A model generated the notes under the pieces. That model worked only from the letters and a program-made list of their open reading frames with translations. It had not been told where the DNA came from and did not search any database. The translations under genes were made by a program, and so were the position numbers. 64,000 nucleotides of DNA, taken from NCBI GenBank assembly GCA_039995105.1, contig CP146203.1:2356001-2420000 (forward strand), read 5' to 3'. The number at the start of each line of letters is the position of its first letter. The stretch's first letter is position 1. The DNA comes from Jonesiaceae bacterium BS-20 (lineage in GTDB: Bacteria; Actinomycetota; Actinomycetes; Actinomycetales; Cellulomonadaceae). Positions 8,820 to 17,449 of this stretch are shown piece after piece.

Positions 8820-9058
8820 AGGTAGTTGGCACCAGTGGTATCGCTACCTCTTGTGCGCGGCAGAATTAACAATACTAGGTGACTGGCAAAATTAGAAATC
8901 GAGGGGATGTGGCCTTAGTTACTCTCTTGGGTTGCCGCAAATCTGCACTACTCAAAATCTGAGGCACCGGTTCGATCTTGCTCACCAAACCGCAATCCCG
9001 TGCAGAAATCAGATACCTTAAGAGCAGACCAAATTATCGGTAACTAAAGGAGTTTCCC

Positions 9059-9553
9059 ATGGCAGATGCATCGATGGACATTGTTTCGCGGGTTGACCGC
9101 CAAGAGGTCGACAATGCTTTGAACCAAGCGGCGAAAGAGGTTTCACAGCGCTACGACTTCCGCAATGTTGGCGCCTCAATCGCTTGGAGCGGCGAGAAGA
9201 TTGTGCTGATTGCTAACTCAGAAGAGCGTGTGCTGGCCATCTTGGATGTCTTTGAGTCCAAGTTGATTCGCCGCGGTGTTTCCCTCAAGTCCTTTGATAC
9301 CGGGGACAAGACTCCGAGTGCTTCCGGCAAGGAATACCGCTTAGAGGGTGAACTGGTTGAAGGCCTTGCAGGCGAGAACGCTAAAAAGGTCACCAAGATT
9401 ATCCGTGAAGAAGGTCCAAAGGGAGTCAAGACTCAAATCACCGGTGATGAAGTACGCGCTTCGTCGAAGTCACGTGATGATCTGCAAGAGGTACAGAACC
9501 TGTTGAAGTCATCATCCTTGGACTTTGCCGTTCAGTTCACTAACTACCGCTGA
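9059..9553 (+). CDS. YajQ-family (UPF0234) nucleotide-binding protein
   Basis: The 164-residue product starts with [20 protein letters not shown] and contains [18 protein letters not shown] and the C-terminal [15 protein letters not shown], all hallmarks of the YajQ family with two ferredoxin-like halves. Some family members bind cyclic di-GMP and act with transcription factors; that activity is not shown here. AAAGGAG lies 7 bases before the ATG. It is the first gene of a plus-strand pair, with the HAD phosphatase starting 3 bases after its stop. Confidence 0.92.
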   Translation: MADASMDIVSRVDRQEVDNALNQAAKEVSQRYDFRNVGASIAWSGEKIVLIANSEERVLAILDVFESKLIRRGVSLKSFDTGDKTPSASGKEYRLEGELVEGLAGENAKKVTKIIREEGPKGVKTQITGDEVRASSKSRDDLQEVQNLLKSSSLDFAVQFTNYR

Positions 9554-9556
9554 GCC

Positions 9557-10384
9557 TTGACCTCCTTGTCTCCCAGCACCAACCGCGCACCGGCGATCAT
9601 TGCAACGGATCTCGACGGCACTTTGCTGCGCTCAGATCTGAGCATCTCCGCACGTACCCGCCGGGTCTTGAAAGAATTGGAAGAGCGCAACACCCACGTG
9701 GTGTTTGTGACCGCTCGACCGCCCCGGTGGATGGGCCCACTAGCCGAGGCTGTCGGCGGTCACGGACGGGCTATCTGCCTCAATGGTGCTTGCGTGTTTG
9801 ATTTCAATACCGGGCAGTCCAGCGAGGTATACGGATTCACCCATGAGTCGTTGACGGGTATCGTCACCGACTTACGTGCCGCACTCCCCGGGGTGATGTT
9901 TGCGGCCGAGCGAGTCACCGGGGCTGTGTTTGATCCCCATTTCTCCTCTGCTTACCCGTACGGGCCAGAGACACTTCATATGCCGGTTGAGCACGCGAAT
10001 GATCAGGTAACGGGCAAACTCTTGGCACGCATGCCCGGGATGGCCGACCCCGAGTTCTTCAACATTATTGAGCAAGTCGTTGGCGCCCGCGCACTCCTGG
10101 CGTACTCGGGTGCCGACGGGCTGGCAGAAATGACCGCGCCCGGAGTAACCAAGGCAGTAGCCCTCGCACGCTGGGCCGCAGGTAAGGGCGTGCAACCGGC
10201 CGATGTGTGGGCTTTTGGGGACATGCCCAATGACGTTCCCATGCTCAGTTGGGCCGGAACCGGGATCGCGGTTGCCAATGCGCACCCCGATGCCAAAGCT
10301 GCAGCGGACCTAGTTACCGCTTCAAACGACCAAGATGGCGTTGCCCAAGCCCTCGAACCGCTGTTACGCCTTCCCGTGGCATGA
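9557..10384 (+). CDS. HAD-superfamily hydrolase, Cof/type IIB
   Basis: Motif I is ATDLDGTLLRSD near residue 17, motif II is VFVTARPP, the conserved lysine lies around ALARWAAGK, and motif IV is WAFGDMPNDVPML, so all four HAD motifs are present. The C2B cap lies between motifs II and III, giving the Cof-like sugar-phosphate or nucleotide phosphatase class. The frame is best opened by TTG at 9557; a second TTG three codons later is an alternative because neither has a good Shine-Dalgarno. It follows the YajQ gene by 3 bases. Confidence 0.88.
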   Translation: MTSLSPSTNRAPAIIATDLDGTLLRSDLSISARTRRVLKELEERNTHVVFVTARPPRWMGPLAEAVGGHGRAICLNGACVFDFNTGQSSEVYGFTHESLTGIVTDLRAALPGVMFAAERVTGAVFDPHFSSAYPYGPETLHMPVEHANDQVTGKLLARMPGMADPEFFNIIEQVVGARALLAYSGADGLAEMTAPGVTKAVALARWAAGKGVQPADVWAFGDMPNDVPMLSWAGTGIAVANAHPDAKAAADLVTASNDQDGVAQALEPLLRLPVA

Positions 10385-10444
10385 CACGCAAGGAGGCGCC
10401 CGGACGGTCCGTAGTGCGCTTATCTGCGTGCCGCTCATGAAAAC

Positions 10445-10482
10445 GCAATGGGGACCGGTCCAACTGAACCGGTCCCCATTGC
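10445..10482. terminator. Hairpin terminator between converging genes
   Basis: GCAATGGGGACCGGT (10445-10459) pairs perfectly with ACCGGTCCCCATTGC (10468-10482). It lies between the HAD gene (plus) and fprA (minus). Tails on both sides are only weakly T-rich. Confidence 0.7.
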
Positions 10483-10512
10483 TATGTTAATTTCTTAGCC
10501 TCGCTCAAACGC

Positions 10513-11904
10513 CTACTTGGCAGCGTCAAAAGTGCCCTTCGCGATGCCAATTAGGTCTTCGCGGGGAACGACCTTAATCCGCTCCCGACCGGCCGCCTCG
10601 CCGAGCGCACGCTCGTAGGCATCGACAAGTTGCCACTCGTTCCATTCCACAACGTCAACACCGCGTTCGGTCAAGTACTCGGTGATGTCCCTCGGATCGC
10701 GCTGGGTAGCGGTAGCAAACGCGTCCTGGTCTTGTGCGTCCCCAACCAGATTGCGAATGGTCTCTGCGGCATCGGACTTGGTGGAGCCAATCAAACCAAC
10801 CGGGCCGCGCTTAATCCAGCCCGTGCAATACAGGCCCTGAACAACCTCGCCGGTAGCGTCCTGAACCCGGCCTTCAGTATTGGAAATTACGCCGCGAGAA
10901 TCGTCGTATGGGACATCATCAAGTTCGGACCCAAAGTAACCCACCGCGCGGTAGACCGCTTGGACTGGCCACTCGTGGAACTCTCCCGTACCGCTTACGG
11001 TGCCGTCACCGTTGAGCTTGGTGCGTTCGGTGCGCAGCGCGGTGACCTTGCCCTCGCCGGTCTGGTCCAAGACCGCATCCGGGGAGTGCAAGAAGTGCAG
11101 GTGCAACCGGCGTGATGCCGTAAACGTAGCGGGGTCGTTCAAAGTCCAGTCGGTCAAGGTTTTAACAACCTGCTTGGTCTGGTTTGAAGAGTTGATGGCG
11201 GCGACAGAGCCCTCATCAAAGTCAAAATCTTCCGGGTAGACGATGACGTCTACATCTTCTACCCGGCCAAGCTCCCGCAGTTCTAGTGAAGAGAACTTCA
11301 CTTGGGCGGGGCCACGGCGCGCAAAAATGTGAACATCGGTAACCGGACTAGCGGTGAGGCCCTGGTATACGCTGTCTGGGATCTCCGTCGACAGCAGATC
11401 CTTAGGGTGCTTAGCCAAAATACGGGCCACATCGAGGGCCACGTTTCCGGCGCCAATAACCGCGACCGATTGGGCCTCAAGCGGCCAAGTGCTTGGCACA
11501 TCAGGGTGCCCGTCATACCAGGAGACAAAGTCTGCGGCGCCATACGAGCCCCTCAGGTCAATTCCCTCGATGTTGAGGTCAGCGTCTTTGATAGCACCGG
11601 TTGAGAAGATAACCGCGTCATAAAACTCACGCAGCGTATCAAGCTTGATATCAACGCCAAAGTTCACGTTGGCAAGCAAACGAATGTCACCACGGTCCAA
11701 AACTTTGTGCAGCGCGGTGATGATTTGCTTAATCCGAGGGTGATCAGGGGCGACCCCGTAGCGCACCAACCCAAATGGAGTGGGTAACCTATCGAACAGG
11801 TCTATCGAGACGTTCAAGTCGGTTTTGGACAAGATATCTGATGCGTAGATGCCAGCTGGTCCGGCACCAATTACGGCCACGCGCAATTGGCGGGTGTCAG
11901 TCAC
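10513..11904 (-). CDS. fprA: Ferredoxin/NADP+ reductase FprA
   Basis: The 463-residue flavoprotein has an FAD dinucleotide motif VAVIGAGPAGIYASD at residues about 9-23 and FDRLPTPFGLVRYGVAPDHP, which is diagnostic of adrenodoxin-reductase-like FprA. An NADPH motif SVAVIGAGNVALDVARIL lies near residue 146, and GWIKRGPVGLIGSTKSDA near the C-terminus. It moves electrons between NADPH and ferredoxin in the cytosol. It is transcribed alone; the neighbour upstream is 55 bases away. Confidence 0.95.
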   Translation of the reverse strand: MTDTRQLRVAVIGAGPAGIYASDILSKTDLNVSIDLFDRLPTPFGLVRYGVAPDHPRIKQIITALHKVLDRGDIRLLANVNFGVDIKLDTLREFYDAVIFSTGAIKDADLNIEGIDLRGSYGAADFVSWYDGHPDVPSTWPLEAQSVAVIGAGNVALDVARILAKHPKDLLSTEIPDSVYQGLTASPVTDVHIFARRGPAQVKFSSLELRELGRVEDVDVIVYPEDFDFDEGSVAAINSSNQTKQVVKTLTDWTLNDPATFTASRRLHLHFLHSPDAVLDQTGEGKVTALRTERTKLNGDGTVSGTGEFHEWPVQAVYRAVGYFGSELDDVPYDDSRGVISNTEGRVQDATGEVVQGLYCTGWIKRGPVGLIGSTKSDAAETIRNLVGDAQDQDAFATATQRDPRDITEYLTERGVDVVEWNEWQLVDAYERALGEAAGRERIKVVPREDLIGIAKGTFDAAK

Positions 11905-11959
11905 GGAAAATCAAGCCTTCCGGTTGGGGTGGCCGGATTGTAAGCCCGGCCCAAATGAG

Positions 11960-12439
11960 TCAATTTACGGTGACGCTCAAAGAATCGAAAATTTCTTGAA
12001 TCTCACCCTCTACATTGTCCCCCGAAACAAGGGCAGATGTACCCGTGATCTCAACCACGTCAAACACATATCCACGATTAATTACCGCAATCGACACACT
12101 CTGGCGTACTAGTTCACCCTTAGCCATAGTAAACCGGCCCACTAGGTGTAGACCTTCGCCGCCAAGGAACTCGCCCGTCTCGGAACTCATTTCCTTGTAA
12201 CGCGGCAACTTCTTCACCTTGTCCTCGATCGCCTTACGCGCCTTGGCAAATGAGTAGTCTGCACCAAAGCGGGTTAGGGTCACCAGCACGTTGGGCCGAA
12301 ATTTACCCGGTGCGGTATTTTTTGCCAACGCCAAAGGCAAACCAACAGCAGCTAGCGCGACCCAGTCTTGGGGTGCCACCGCACTGATTTGCGGGTACGC
12401 GGGAAAAGCCTCAGATGGAAAAGAAAAAGATTGGGTCAC
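11960..12439 (-). CDS. Hypothetical LpqN/DcrB-like protein
   Basis: This is a 159-residue protein with no signal peptide or clear membrane segment. The pattern (FRPNVLVTLTRF, then a helical stretch with KARKAIEDKVKK, then GRFTMAKGELVRQ and a C-terminal EIQEIFDSLSV) resembles the PsbP-like fold of LpqN or DcrB-type proteins. That is a structural impression and not a firm family call. Three bases separate its ATG from the stop of the FHA-HTH gene, so it is the last gene of a three-gene operon with two FHA proteins. Confidence 0.55.
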   Translation of the reverse strand: MTQSFSFPSEAFPAYPQISAVAPQDWVALAAVGLPLALAKNTAPGKFRPNVLVTLTRFGADYSFAKARKAIEDKVKKLPRYKEMSSETGEFLGGEGLHLVGRFTMAKGELVRQSVSIAVINRGYVFDVVEITGTSALVSGDNVEGEIQEIFDSLSVTVN

Positions 12440-12442
12440 GTC

Positions 12443-13147
12443 TCACTCAGCGTCGTCGGTAATGTCAAGCAGTGCTAGGTCAGCTGCGGTCACCAAGCGG
12501 GTGGTCACCGCGTATTCAACAAGGCGGGCGCGCCGGTTAGTCGCAAGTTGCTTGGGGCCGCCGCGTAATCCCTTAACGCCAATCCGGTCCAACTTGTCAC
12601 AGACGTTGTCTAACTTCCGGTTGAACCGAGTGACAGCCCATCCAAGTCTGCTCGCAGCGTCAACCGTCGACGGAATCTCAGTGAACCCTGTCCCCTCGCG
12701 TCGCAACATTGGCTCACACAGTGCCACGATCAGCTGCTTCTGGCTTTGGGTGAACGTGATCAGCCCGATGGTCTGTTCGCCTGTCTCCGGCGCGGCTACC
12801 TGGTGGGACTCAAAGACTTCAGAATTCAGGTTCGCCAGGATTTCGTACGTAGTGGGTCCCGCGGTGAACACAATCGTTGTGGATCGGAACAAAATGGGGA
12901 TACGGTTTCCTGGCGATAGCCATGACTGCACTCCCCCACCCGTGTCACAGACCGTCGCGGAAAGCAGCGAGCCGACGTTGTACAGCCACCAGATTCCGTC
13001 CTCGGCGCTGATGCGCAAGAACTTACGGTGCAGATAGGGGTTGTCATCAATGGTCAGATCTGCTTCGCGGCCAATATCAAACGGAACAGAAACATCTGGG
13101 GTGAACCATTCACCGCAGTATTCCAGCTGTAGTTCTGGTGTTGACAA
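12443..13147 (-). CDS. FHA-like domain protein with C-terminal helical/winged-helix region
   Basis: The product has 234 residues. The N-terminal 100 residues read like a degenerate forkhead-associated domain: DIGREADLTIDDNPYLHRKF replaces the usual GR..D..I......SR.H. The last 120 residues (TFTQSQKQLIVALCEPML, then STVDAASRLGWAVTRFNRKL) look like a transcription-regulator helix-turn-helix. It starts with TTG at 13147, supported by AAGGAGG 7 bases upstream. No kinase is encoded nearby, so the phosphothreonine partner is unknown. Confidence 0.7.
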   Translation of the reverse strand: MSTPELQLEYCGEWFTPDVSVPFDIGREADLTIDDNPYLHRKFLRISAEDGIWWLYNVGSLLSATVCDTGGGVQSWLSPGNRIPILFRSTTIVFTAGPTTYEILANLNSEVFESHQVAAPETGEQTIGLITFTQSQKQLIVALCEPMLRREGTGFTEIPSTVDAASRLGWAVTRFNRKLDNVCDKLDRIGVKGLRGGPKQLATNRRARLVEYAVTTRLVTAADLALLDITDDAE

Positions 13148-13233
13148 AGCGTCGACCTCCTTGATTTATGGACTTGAAGAATTCATCCACCGTCCCTAAG
13201 TTACCTAACTTTTCCGTATTATTCGCAATTACC

Positions 13234-14436
13234 CTAGCCGATGCCGGTAAACGTAAGGACTACGCCGTCACCCAGATCCAGAATATCTCCGTCAAGAATG
13301 AGGGTTCCTTCATTGGGATTCAGGTCCCGTTCTGGTTGCCCGCCACGGCGCAAGATGGTGCCGTTAACCGAGTTGAGGTCCGTAGCAATCACGTACCCTT
13401 GGTCAAGGTGAATACCCAAGTGGGACCGGGAGATGTCCTTAGCCGGGCTAGGTACCGTAACCATCCGAGCATGTGGAAGCGCTCCCGAGCCCTCAATGGT
13501 GGGCTTGCGGCCCACCACAATTGGCGCTCCGAGATCCATCTCCGGGCCATGTGAGAATCGAACGGTCCCAAAATAGGCCCCCTGGATTACCGATGTTTGC
13601 GCTGGCTCTGCGACCTGTACTTCGGGTAGTGGTGGCAGGATGGCAGTTGCAGGTTGGGCTGCTTCTGCAAGACCCATGACTGCGGTCGCCGCCGGGGTCT
13701 GATTATCAACTGCAGCGGGCGGCGGAGGTGGGCTTGGCAACAAAGGAGCGGTCGACTTCGGTGCCGGTACCGCGCTGCCTGGGTCAGCGTCCACGGCCTC
13801 ATCGCGATCCTCAGACTGCGGCGGTAGCCAATCCTCGGGTACCTCGGTCAATGTGGCACCCAGATCCGTCTCTTGATCCTGACCGGGGACAGCGGTCGAT
13901 GGTTTTGCGTTCACCTGGGGCTGCGATTGGCTGGGTGCTCCCTGCGCAGTGTCAATCTGGTTCGCGGTGGCCTTCCAGTAGAAACTTGCAGCCTGCGCTA
14001 CCCCGTTCAACAACGGCATAGCAGTACGCTGCGCGTGACCCAAGGATATCCAGGTGACCTCATTGAACGAGGACTCTTCCCAGACGGTTGCGTCTTGGCC
14101 AGTTAGAGTTTGGCCGTCTCCGGTGTGGCTGCGCAACAGCAAATCGATCTGCCCGCGGCAAGCCACTTGGATACTGCGGTGGGGTGCTCCTGAGCCGTTT
14201 ACACCAACCGGCCCGGAAAAATGGATCAACACGAACTCCGGCAATGCTAGGTACGTAGGGTCCAACACACCCGTAAGTACCTCGAGAGCTGCCAGCAGGT
14301 TGCGCGGGGCCCCGATGAGGCCTTCCCAGATTCGGCTGGTTTGGGCCGTCTGAATCCCACCTGGCAAATACACCAGCACCTCGGGGGCAGCAATCAGGGT
14401 CCCTGCACCAGGGTTGTAGTACTGAACCACCGTCAC
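13234..14436 (-). CDS. FHA domain protein with N-terminal unknown domain
   Basis: The 400-residue protein has three parts. The N-terminal 150 residues form a soluble domain of unknown type (YYNPGAGTLIAAPEVLVYLP onward). A proline/alanine-rich linker spans about 160-285. A classical C-terminal FHA domain carries VVGRKPTI, KDISRSHLGI and DLNSVNGTILRRGG, which hold the phosphothreonine-binding Arg, Ser, His and Asn. It begins with GTG at 14436, with AGAGG upstream. It heads the operon with the FHA-HTH gene. This architecture suits a scaffold read by a Ser/Thr kinase, but no kinase lies in the window. Confidence 0.8.
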   Translation of the reverse strand: MTVVQYYNPGAGTLIAAPEVLVYLPGGIQTAQTSRIWEGLIGAPRNLLAALEVLTGVLDPTYLALPEFVLIHFSGPVGVNGSGAPHRSIQVACRGQIDLLLRSHTGDGQTLTGQDATVWEESSFNEVTWISLGHAQRTAMPLLNGVAQAASFYWKATANQIDTAQGAPSQSQPQVNAKPSTAVPGQDQETDLGATLTEVPEDWLPPQSEDRDEAVDADPGSAVPAPKSTAPLLPSPPPPPAAVDNQTPAATAVMGLAEAAQPATAILPPLPEVQVAEPAQTSVIQGAYFGTVRFSHGPEMDLGAPIVVGRKPTIEGSGALPHARMVTVPSPAKDISRSHLGIHLDQGYVIATDLNSVNGTILRRGGQPERDLNPNEGTLILDGDILDLGDGVVLTFTGIG

Positions 14437-14515
14437 ACCTCTGTGTTCTTTGCGCGTTGGAATACGTGAGTGCTTGTAGCGTGAAAATACCCTATTTCAT
14501 GCTGTTATACCAAAA

Positions 14516-14554
14516 TTGAAAGGGAGTTAGCCAGATCAGCTAACTCCCTTTCAA
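14516..14554 (-). terminator. Hairpin terminator downstream of polyprenyl synthase
   Basis: TTGAAAGGGAGTTAG (14516-14530) pairs with CTAACTCCCTTTCAA (14540-14554). Read on the minus strand it follows the synthase stop by 18 bases and is followed by a short T-rich stretch. It would end the nuo-polyprenyl synthase transcript. Confidence 0.75.
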
Positions 14555-14572
14555 CAAAAATACCACCGCAAA

Positions 14573-15583
14573 CTACGCAGACCGTTCAACCAATGCCTGC
14601 GCGAATGCCGCCAACGCTTGCCGTACGGAGCCCTGCGGTAATCCATCAAGTTCGGCGATTGCGTCCTGAGCCCACTGGGCCGATTGGGCGCGAGTTTCCT
14701 CAACGACCGGGTGCGCTTTCAAGAGGCTCACCGTGTGGTTCAATGCCTCGTCTGAGCTGAGGTCGGAGTCAATGAGGTCAATGAGTTCCTGATCCCCTGG
14801 CGCCGCGGTGCCTTGTGCTACGCGCTTGCGAAGCAACAAGACCGGCATGGTCGGAACTTGCTCACGTAGGTCGGTACCCTGGGTCTTGCCGGTGACCTCA
14901 CCACTTGATGTGAGGTCAATGACGTCATCAGCCAATTGGAAGGCAACACCAATTTTCTCACCGTACTGGGCAACGATTCGTTGTACCTCGACCGAGCAGC
15001 CTGAGTACCGTGCTCCAAAGTACGCGGAGGTTGCAAGCAGTGAGGCAGTCTTGTCCGCGAGAACTTGGATGTAGTGCGCAACTGGATCGTCCGTCTCAGT
15101 TGGGCCCACGGTCTCTTGTAGTTGGCCCATGCACAGGCGTTCGAACGTGTCTGCCTGAACAGCTACGGCATCCGGCCCAAGATCTGCGGTCAATCGGGAC
15201 GCCCTGGCGAAGAGCAGGTCGCCGGTCAAAATAGCGACGTTGTTACCCCAGACTTCATGTGCTGAAGGTGCACCGCGGCGTAGTGGCGCAGAATCCATGA
15301 CGTCATCGTGATAGAGCGAAGCTAGGTGTGTCAGTTCGACGACAACACCGGCTTTGCGGATCTCGTCAGAGACTCCGGTGCCAAGTTGGGAAACGAGGAG
15401 CGTGAGCAGCGGACGCAGGCGTTTACCGCCGGCACTAACAAGGTGTCTCGATGCCTCATCCGCAAGTAGGTGGACGTTAGCTACGGCATCTTGCAACTGA
15501 GCTTCAACGATTTGAAGTTCAGCCATCAAGTTTTGAGCTAGTTCGGGATCATCGAGTGGGAAAGCCAAAGAAACGTTAGTCAC
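14573..15583 (-). CDS. Polyprenyl diphosphate synthase (menaquinone side chain)
   Basis: The 336-residue trans-isoprenyl synthase has the first Asp-rich motif YHDDVMDSAPLRRG near residue 92 and the second LADDVIDLTSSGEVTGK near 217, plus GGKRLRPLLTLL. Small or aromatic residues before the first motif set chain length but cannot be read with certainty. It elongates farnesyl or geranylgeranyl diphosphate with IPP, most likely for the menaquinone tail. It lies directly downstream of nuoN in the same orientation, a conserved actinobacterial arrangement. The start is a GTG at 15583 without a clear Shine-Dalgarno. Confidence 0.9.
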   Translation of the reverse strand: MTNVSLAFPLDDPELAQNLMAELQIVEAQLQDAVANVHLLADEASRHLVSAGGKRLRPLLTLLVSQLGTGVSDEIRKAGVVVELTHLASLYHDDVMDSAPLRRGAPSAHEVWGNNVAILTGDLLFARASRLTADLGPDAVAVQADTFERLCMGQLQETVGPTETDDPVAHYIQVLADKTASLLATSAYFGARYSGCSVEVQRIVAQYGEKIGVAFQLADDVIDLTSSGEVTGKTQGTDLREQVPTMPVLLLRKRVAQGTAAPGDQELIDLIDSDLSSDEALNHTVSLLKAHPVVEETRAQSAQWAQDAIAELDGLPQGSVRQALAAFAQALVERSA

Positions 15584-15676
15584 AAGGAGAACTTAGTCTG
15601 TTCGAAGCGGAGACACACAACGGACACCCGCCAATACTGGCGGGTGCCCGTCACGTGTTTGGACGTTGACCCTAAT

Positions 15677-17449
15677 CTACCCTAGAAGGCTCGAGATCAG
15701 GCTCAGGATGGGTGCTGGGAACACACCGAGGATGACCACAAACAGTCCGGTGAAGAAGATGACAGCCAAGGTTGGTCCCTCGGAGTCGACTACCTGCACG
15801 GCCCGGCTCCGCTGCGGCACGATCACAGCCGTACGTGCAGCGGCGGTCAGTTCATCCAATTCAACGGGTTCAGCGTTTGCCGCAAATGGACTCGGGTCCT
15901 CTGCTGGGTCTGCCAAGTTTGGTCCGGCCTGGGTTTGTTCCCCGGTCTCAATCCGCTCTTCAGCGGGTGCGACAAAGAACATCAGCACGATCACTCGGAT
16001 GTAGAAGAACAACGAGATCGCGGAACTGATAATTCCCATGATGACCAGCAACGTCGCCTCGCCCGCAAGAGCGGAGCTAAACGCGTGGTACTTGGCAATG
16101 AACCCGGCGGTCATTGGGATACCCGCAAACGACAACAGGAACAATGCGAACAGGCCTGCAATCAGTGGATTGCGCTTGCCCAGTCCGGCCCATTGCCCAA
16201 TGTGGGTTGCCTCGCCCAAGATTTCCCCACCCGGGCCAACCTCGCGCACGAGGGTGACAATGCCGAAAGCACCGATTGTGGTGACACCGTAGACCAGGAG
16301 GTAGATCATGACCGCATCGAGTGTGCCCGCGCTGAAGCCTAGGAAGGCCACCAGCACAAACCCTGCGTGAGCGATCGAAGAGTAACCCAACATGCGCTTC
16401 ATGTCAGTTTGGGTTGCTCCTACTACCGCACCGAGCAGCATGGTCGCAATCGCAACCACCCACAGGCCCTTAGTAGCGGCCTCGGCGACGTCAACTTGGG
16501 AGCTGACTACCACGATGATGACTACGCGCACCAAGAGGCCAACTGCGGCGATCTTGGTACAGGCCGCCATGAACCCGGTGATCGGGGTTGGCGCACCCTG
16601 GTAGACGTCTGGGGTCCACGACTGGAATGGCACCGCACCGATCTTGAACAGGATCCCGGCGAGCAACATGATGATACCAAATAGCAGCAGTACACCCGAT
16701 TCCAGCCCGGTCGGGGATTGTGCATGCCCCATGACCGCGTTCGCAATCCCAGAAAGTGTTACCGAACCAGAGAATCCGTACAGCAGCGCCGCTCCAAAGA
16801 GGAACAGTGCCGATGCAAAGGCTCCCAAGATCATGTACTTGAATGACGCTTCTTGGGAAAGCAGACGGCGACGGCGAGCCATTGCGGTCAATACGTAAAG
16901 CGGCAGTGACAATACTTCAAGTGCGATGAACATGGTTACGAGGTCTCCCGATGCCGGGAAAACCAACATGCCACCGAGCGCAAACAGGAACAGCGGGTAA
17001 ACCTCGGTCTGCTCCAGTCCACGCTTGCGGGTCAACTCTTCATACGGTGAGTTAGGGATCGCTGCGGCCGACGGCGCAAAGTGGTCCTGCTTGGCACTTG
17101 TCCGATCCACCATGACAAGCGTGGCCAAGATTGAACAAAGCAAAATGACGCCTTGAACCACGAGGGTCCAGCTATCCAAAATCAGTGCCGAACCTACCGG
17201 CAGTGCTGCCAGTGGGTCGGGCGATTCGGAGATGGTCTGCCCCACCCAAATCAGCGCAACAAACGCCCCAACCTGAGCGACCAGCGCCAGGGCGATCTGT
17301 GGACCGCGACGTTTACCGTCCGGGAGGAAGGCTTCGAGGAGGATTCCAAGCACACCCGCACCGAAGATAATAATCAGTGGTGTTAATGCCGACCAGTTAA
17401 TAACAGGTGGCACAAACTCACCTGCTTGAGCCAAATGAGTCAACATCAC
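15677..17449 (-). CDS. nuoN: NADH-quinone oxidoreductase subunit N
   Basis: This is a proton-pumping, antiporter-like membrane subunit of complex I. The 590-residue protein has about 14 hydrophobic helices, with LTAMARRRRLLSQEASFKY, IGAVPFQSWTPDVYQGAPTP and the lysine-bearing GFIAKYHAF segments of the Mrp-like core. A hydrophilic insert of about 60 residues (around 505-555) before the last helix is longer than in E. coli NuoN. The start overlaps the nuoM stop by four bases (GTG followed at once by ATG, either usable). It is the last nuo gene. Confidence 0.95.
   Translation of the reverse strand: MMLTHLAQAGEFVPPVINWSALTPLIIIFGAGVLGILLEAFLPDGKRRGPQIALALVAQVGAFVALIWVGQTISESPDPLAALPVGSALILDSWTLVVQGVILLCSILATLVMVDRTSAKQDHFAPSAAAIPNSPYEELTRKRGLEQTEVYPLFLFALGGMLVFPASGDLVTMFIALEVLSLPLYVLTAMARRRRLLSQEASFKYMILGAFASALFLFGAALLYGFSGSVTLSGIANAVMGHAQSPTGLESGVLLLFGIIMLLAGILFKIGAVPFQSWTPDVYQGAPTPITGFMAACTKIAAVGLLVRVVIIVVVSSQVDVAEAATKGLWVVAIATMLLGAVVGATQTDMKRMLGYSSIAHAGFVLVAFLGFSAGTLDAVMIYLLVYGVTTIGAFGIVTLVREVGPGGEILGEATHIGQWAGLGKRNPLIAGLFALFLLSFAGIPMTAGFIAKYHAFSSALAGEATLLVIMGIISSAISLFFYIRVIVLMFFVAPAEERIETGEQTQAGPNLADPAEDPSPFAANAEPVELDELTAAARTAVIVPQRSRAVQVVDSEGPTLAVIFFTGLFVVILGVFPAPILSLISSLLG

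Noticed and set aside
12291-13037. 248-codon plus-strand open frame
   Set aside because: It is antisense to the FHA-HTH gene, which has a good ribosome site and domain match.
15601-15655. Hairpin GACACCCGCCA/TGGCGGGTG as terminator between nuoN and the polyprenyl synthase
   Set aside because: There is no T-run on the minus strand, and the two genes are usually co-transcribed; it may only be an internal structure.
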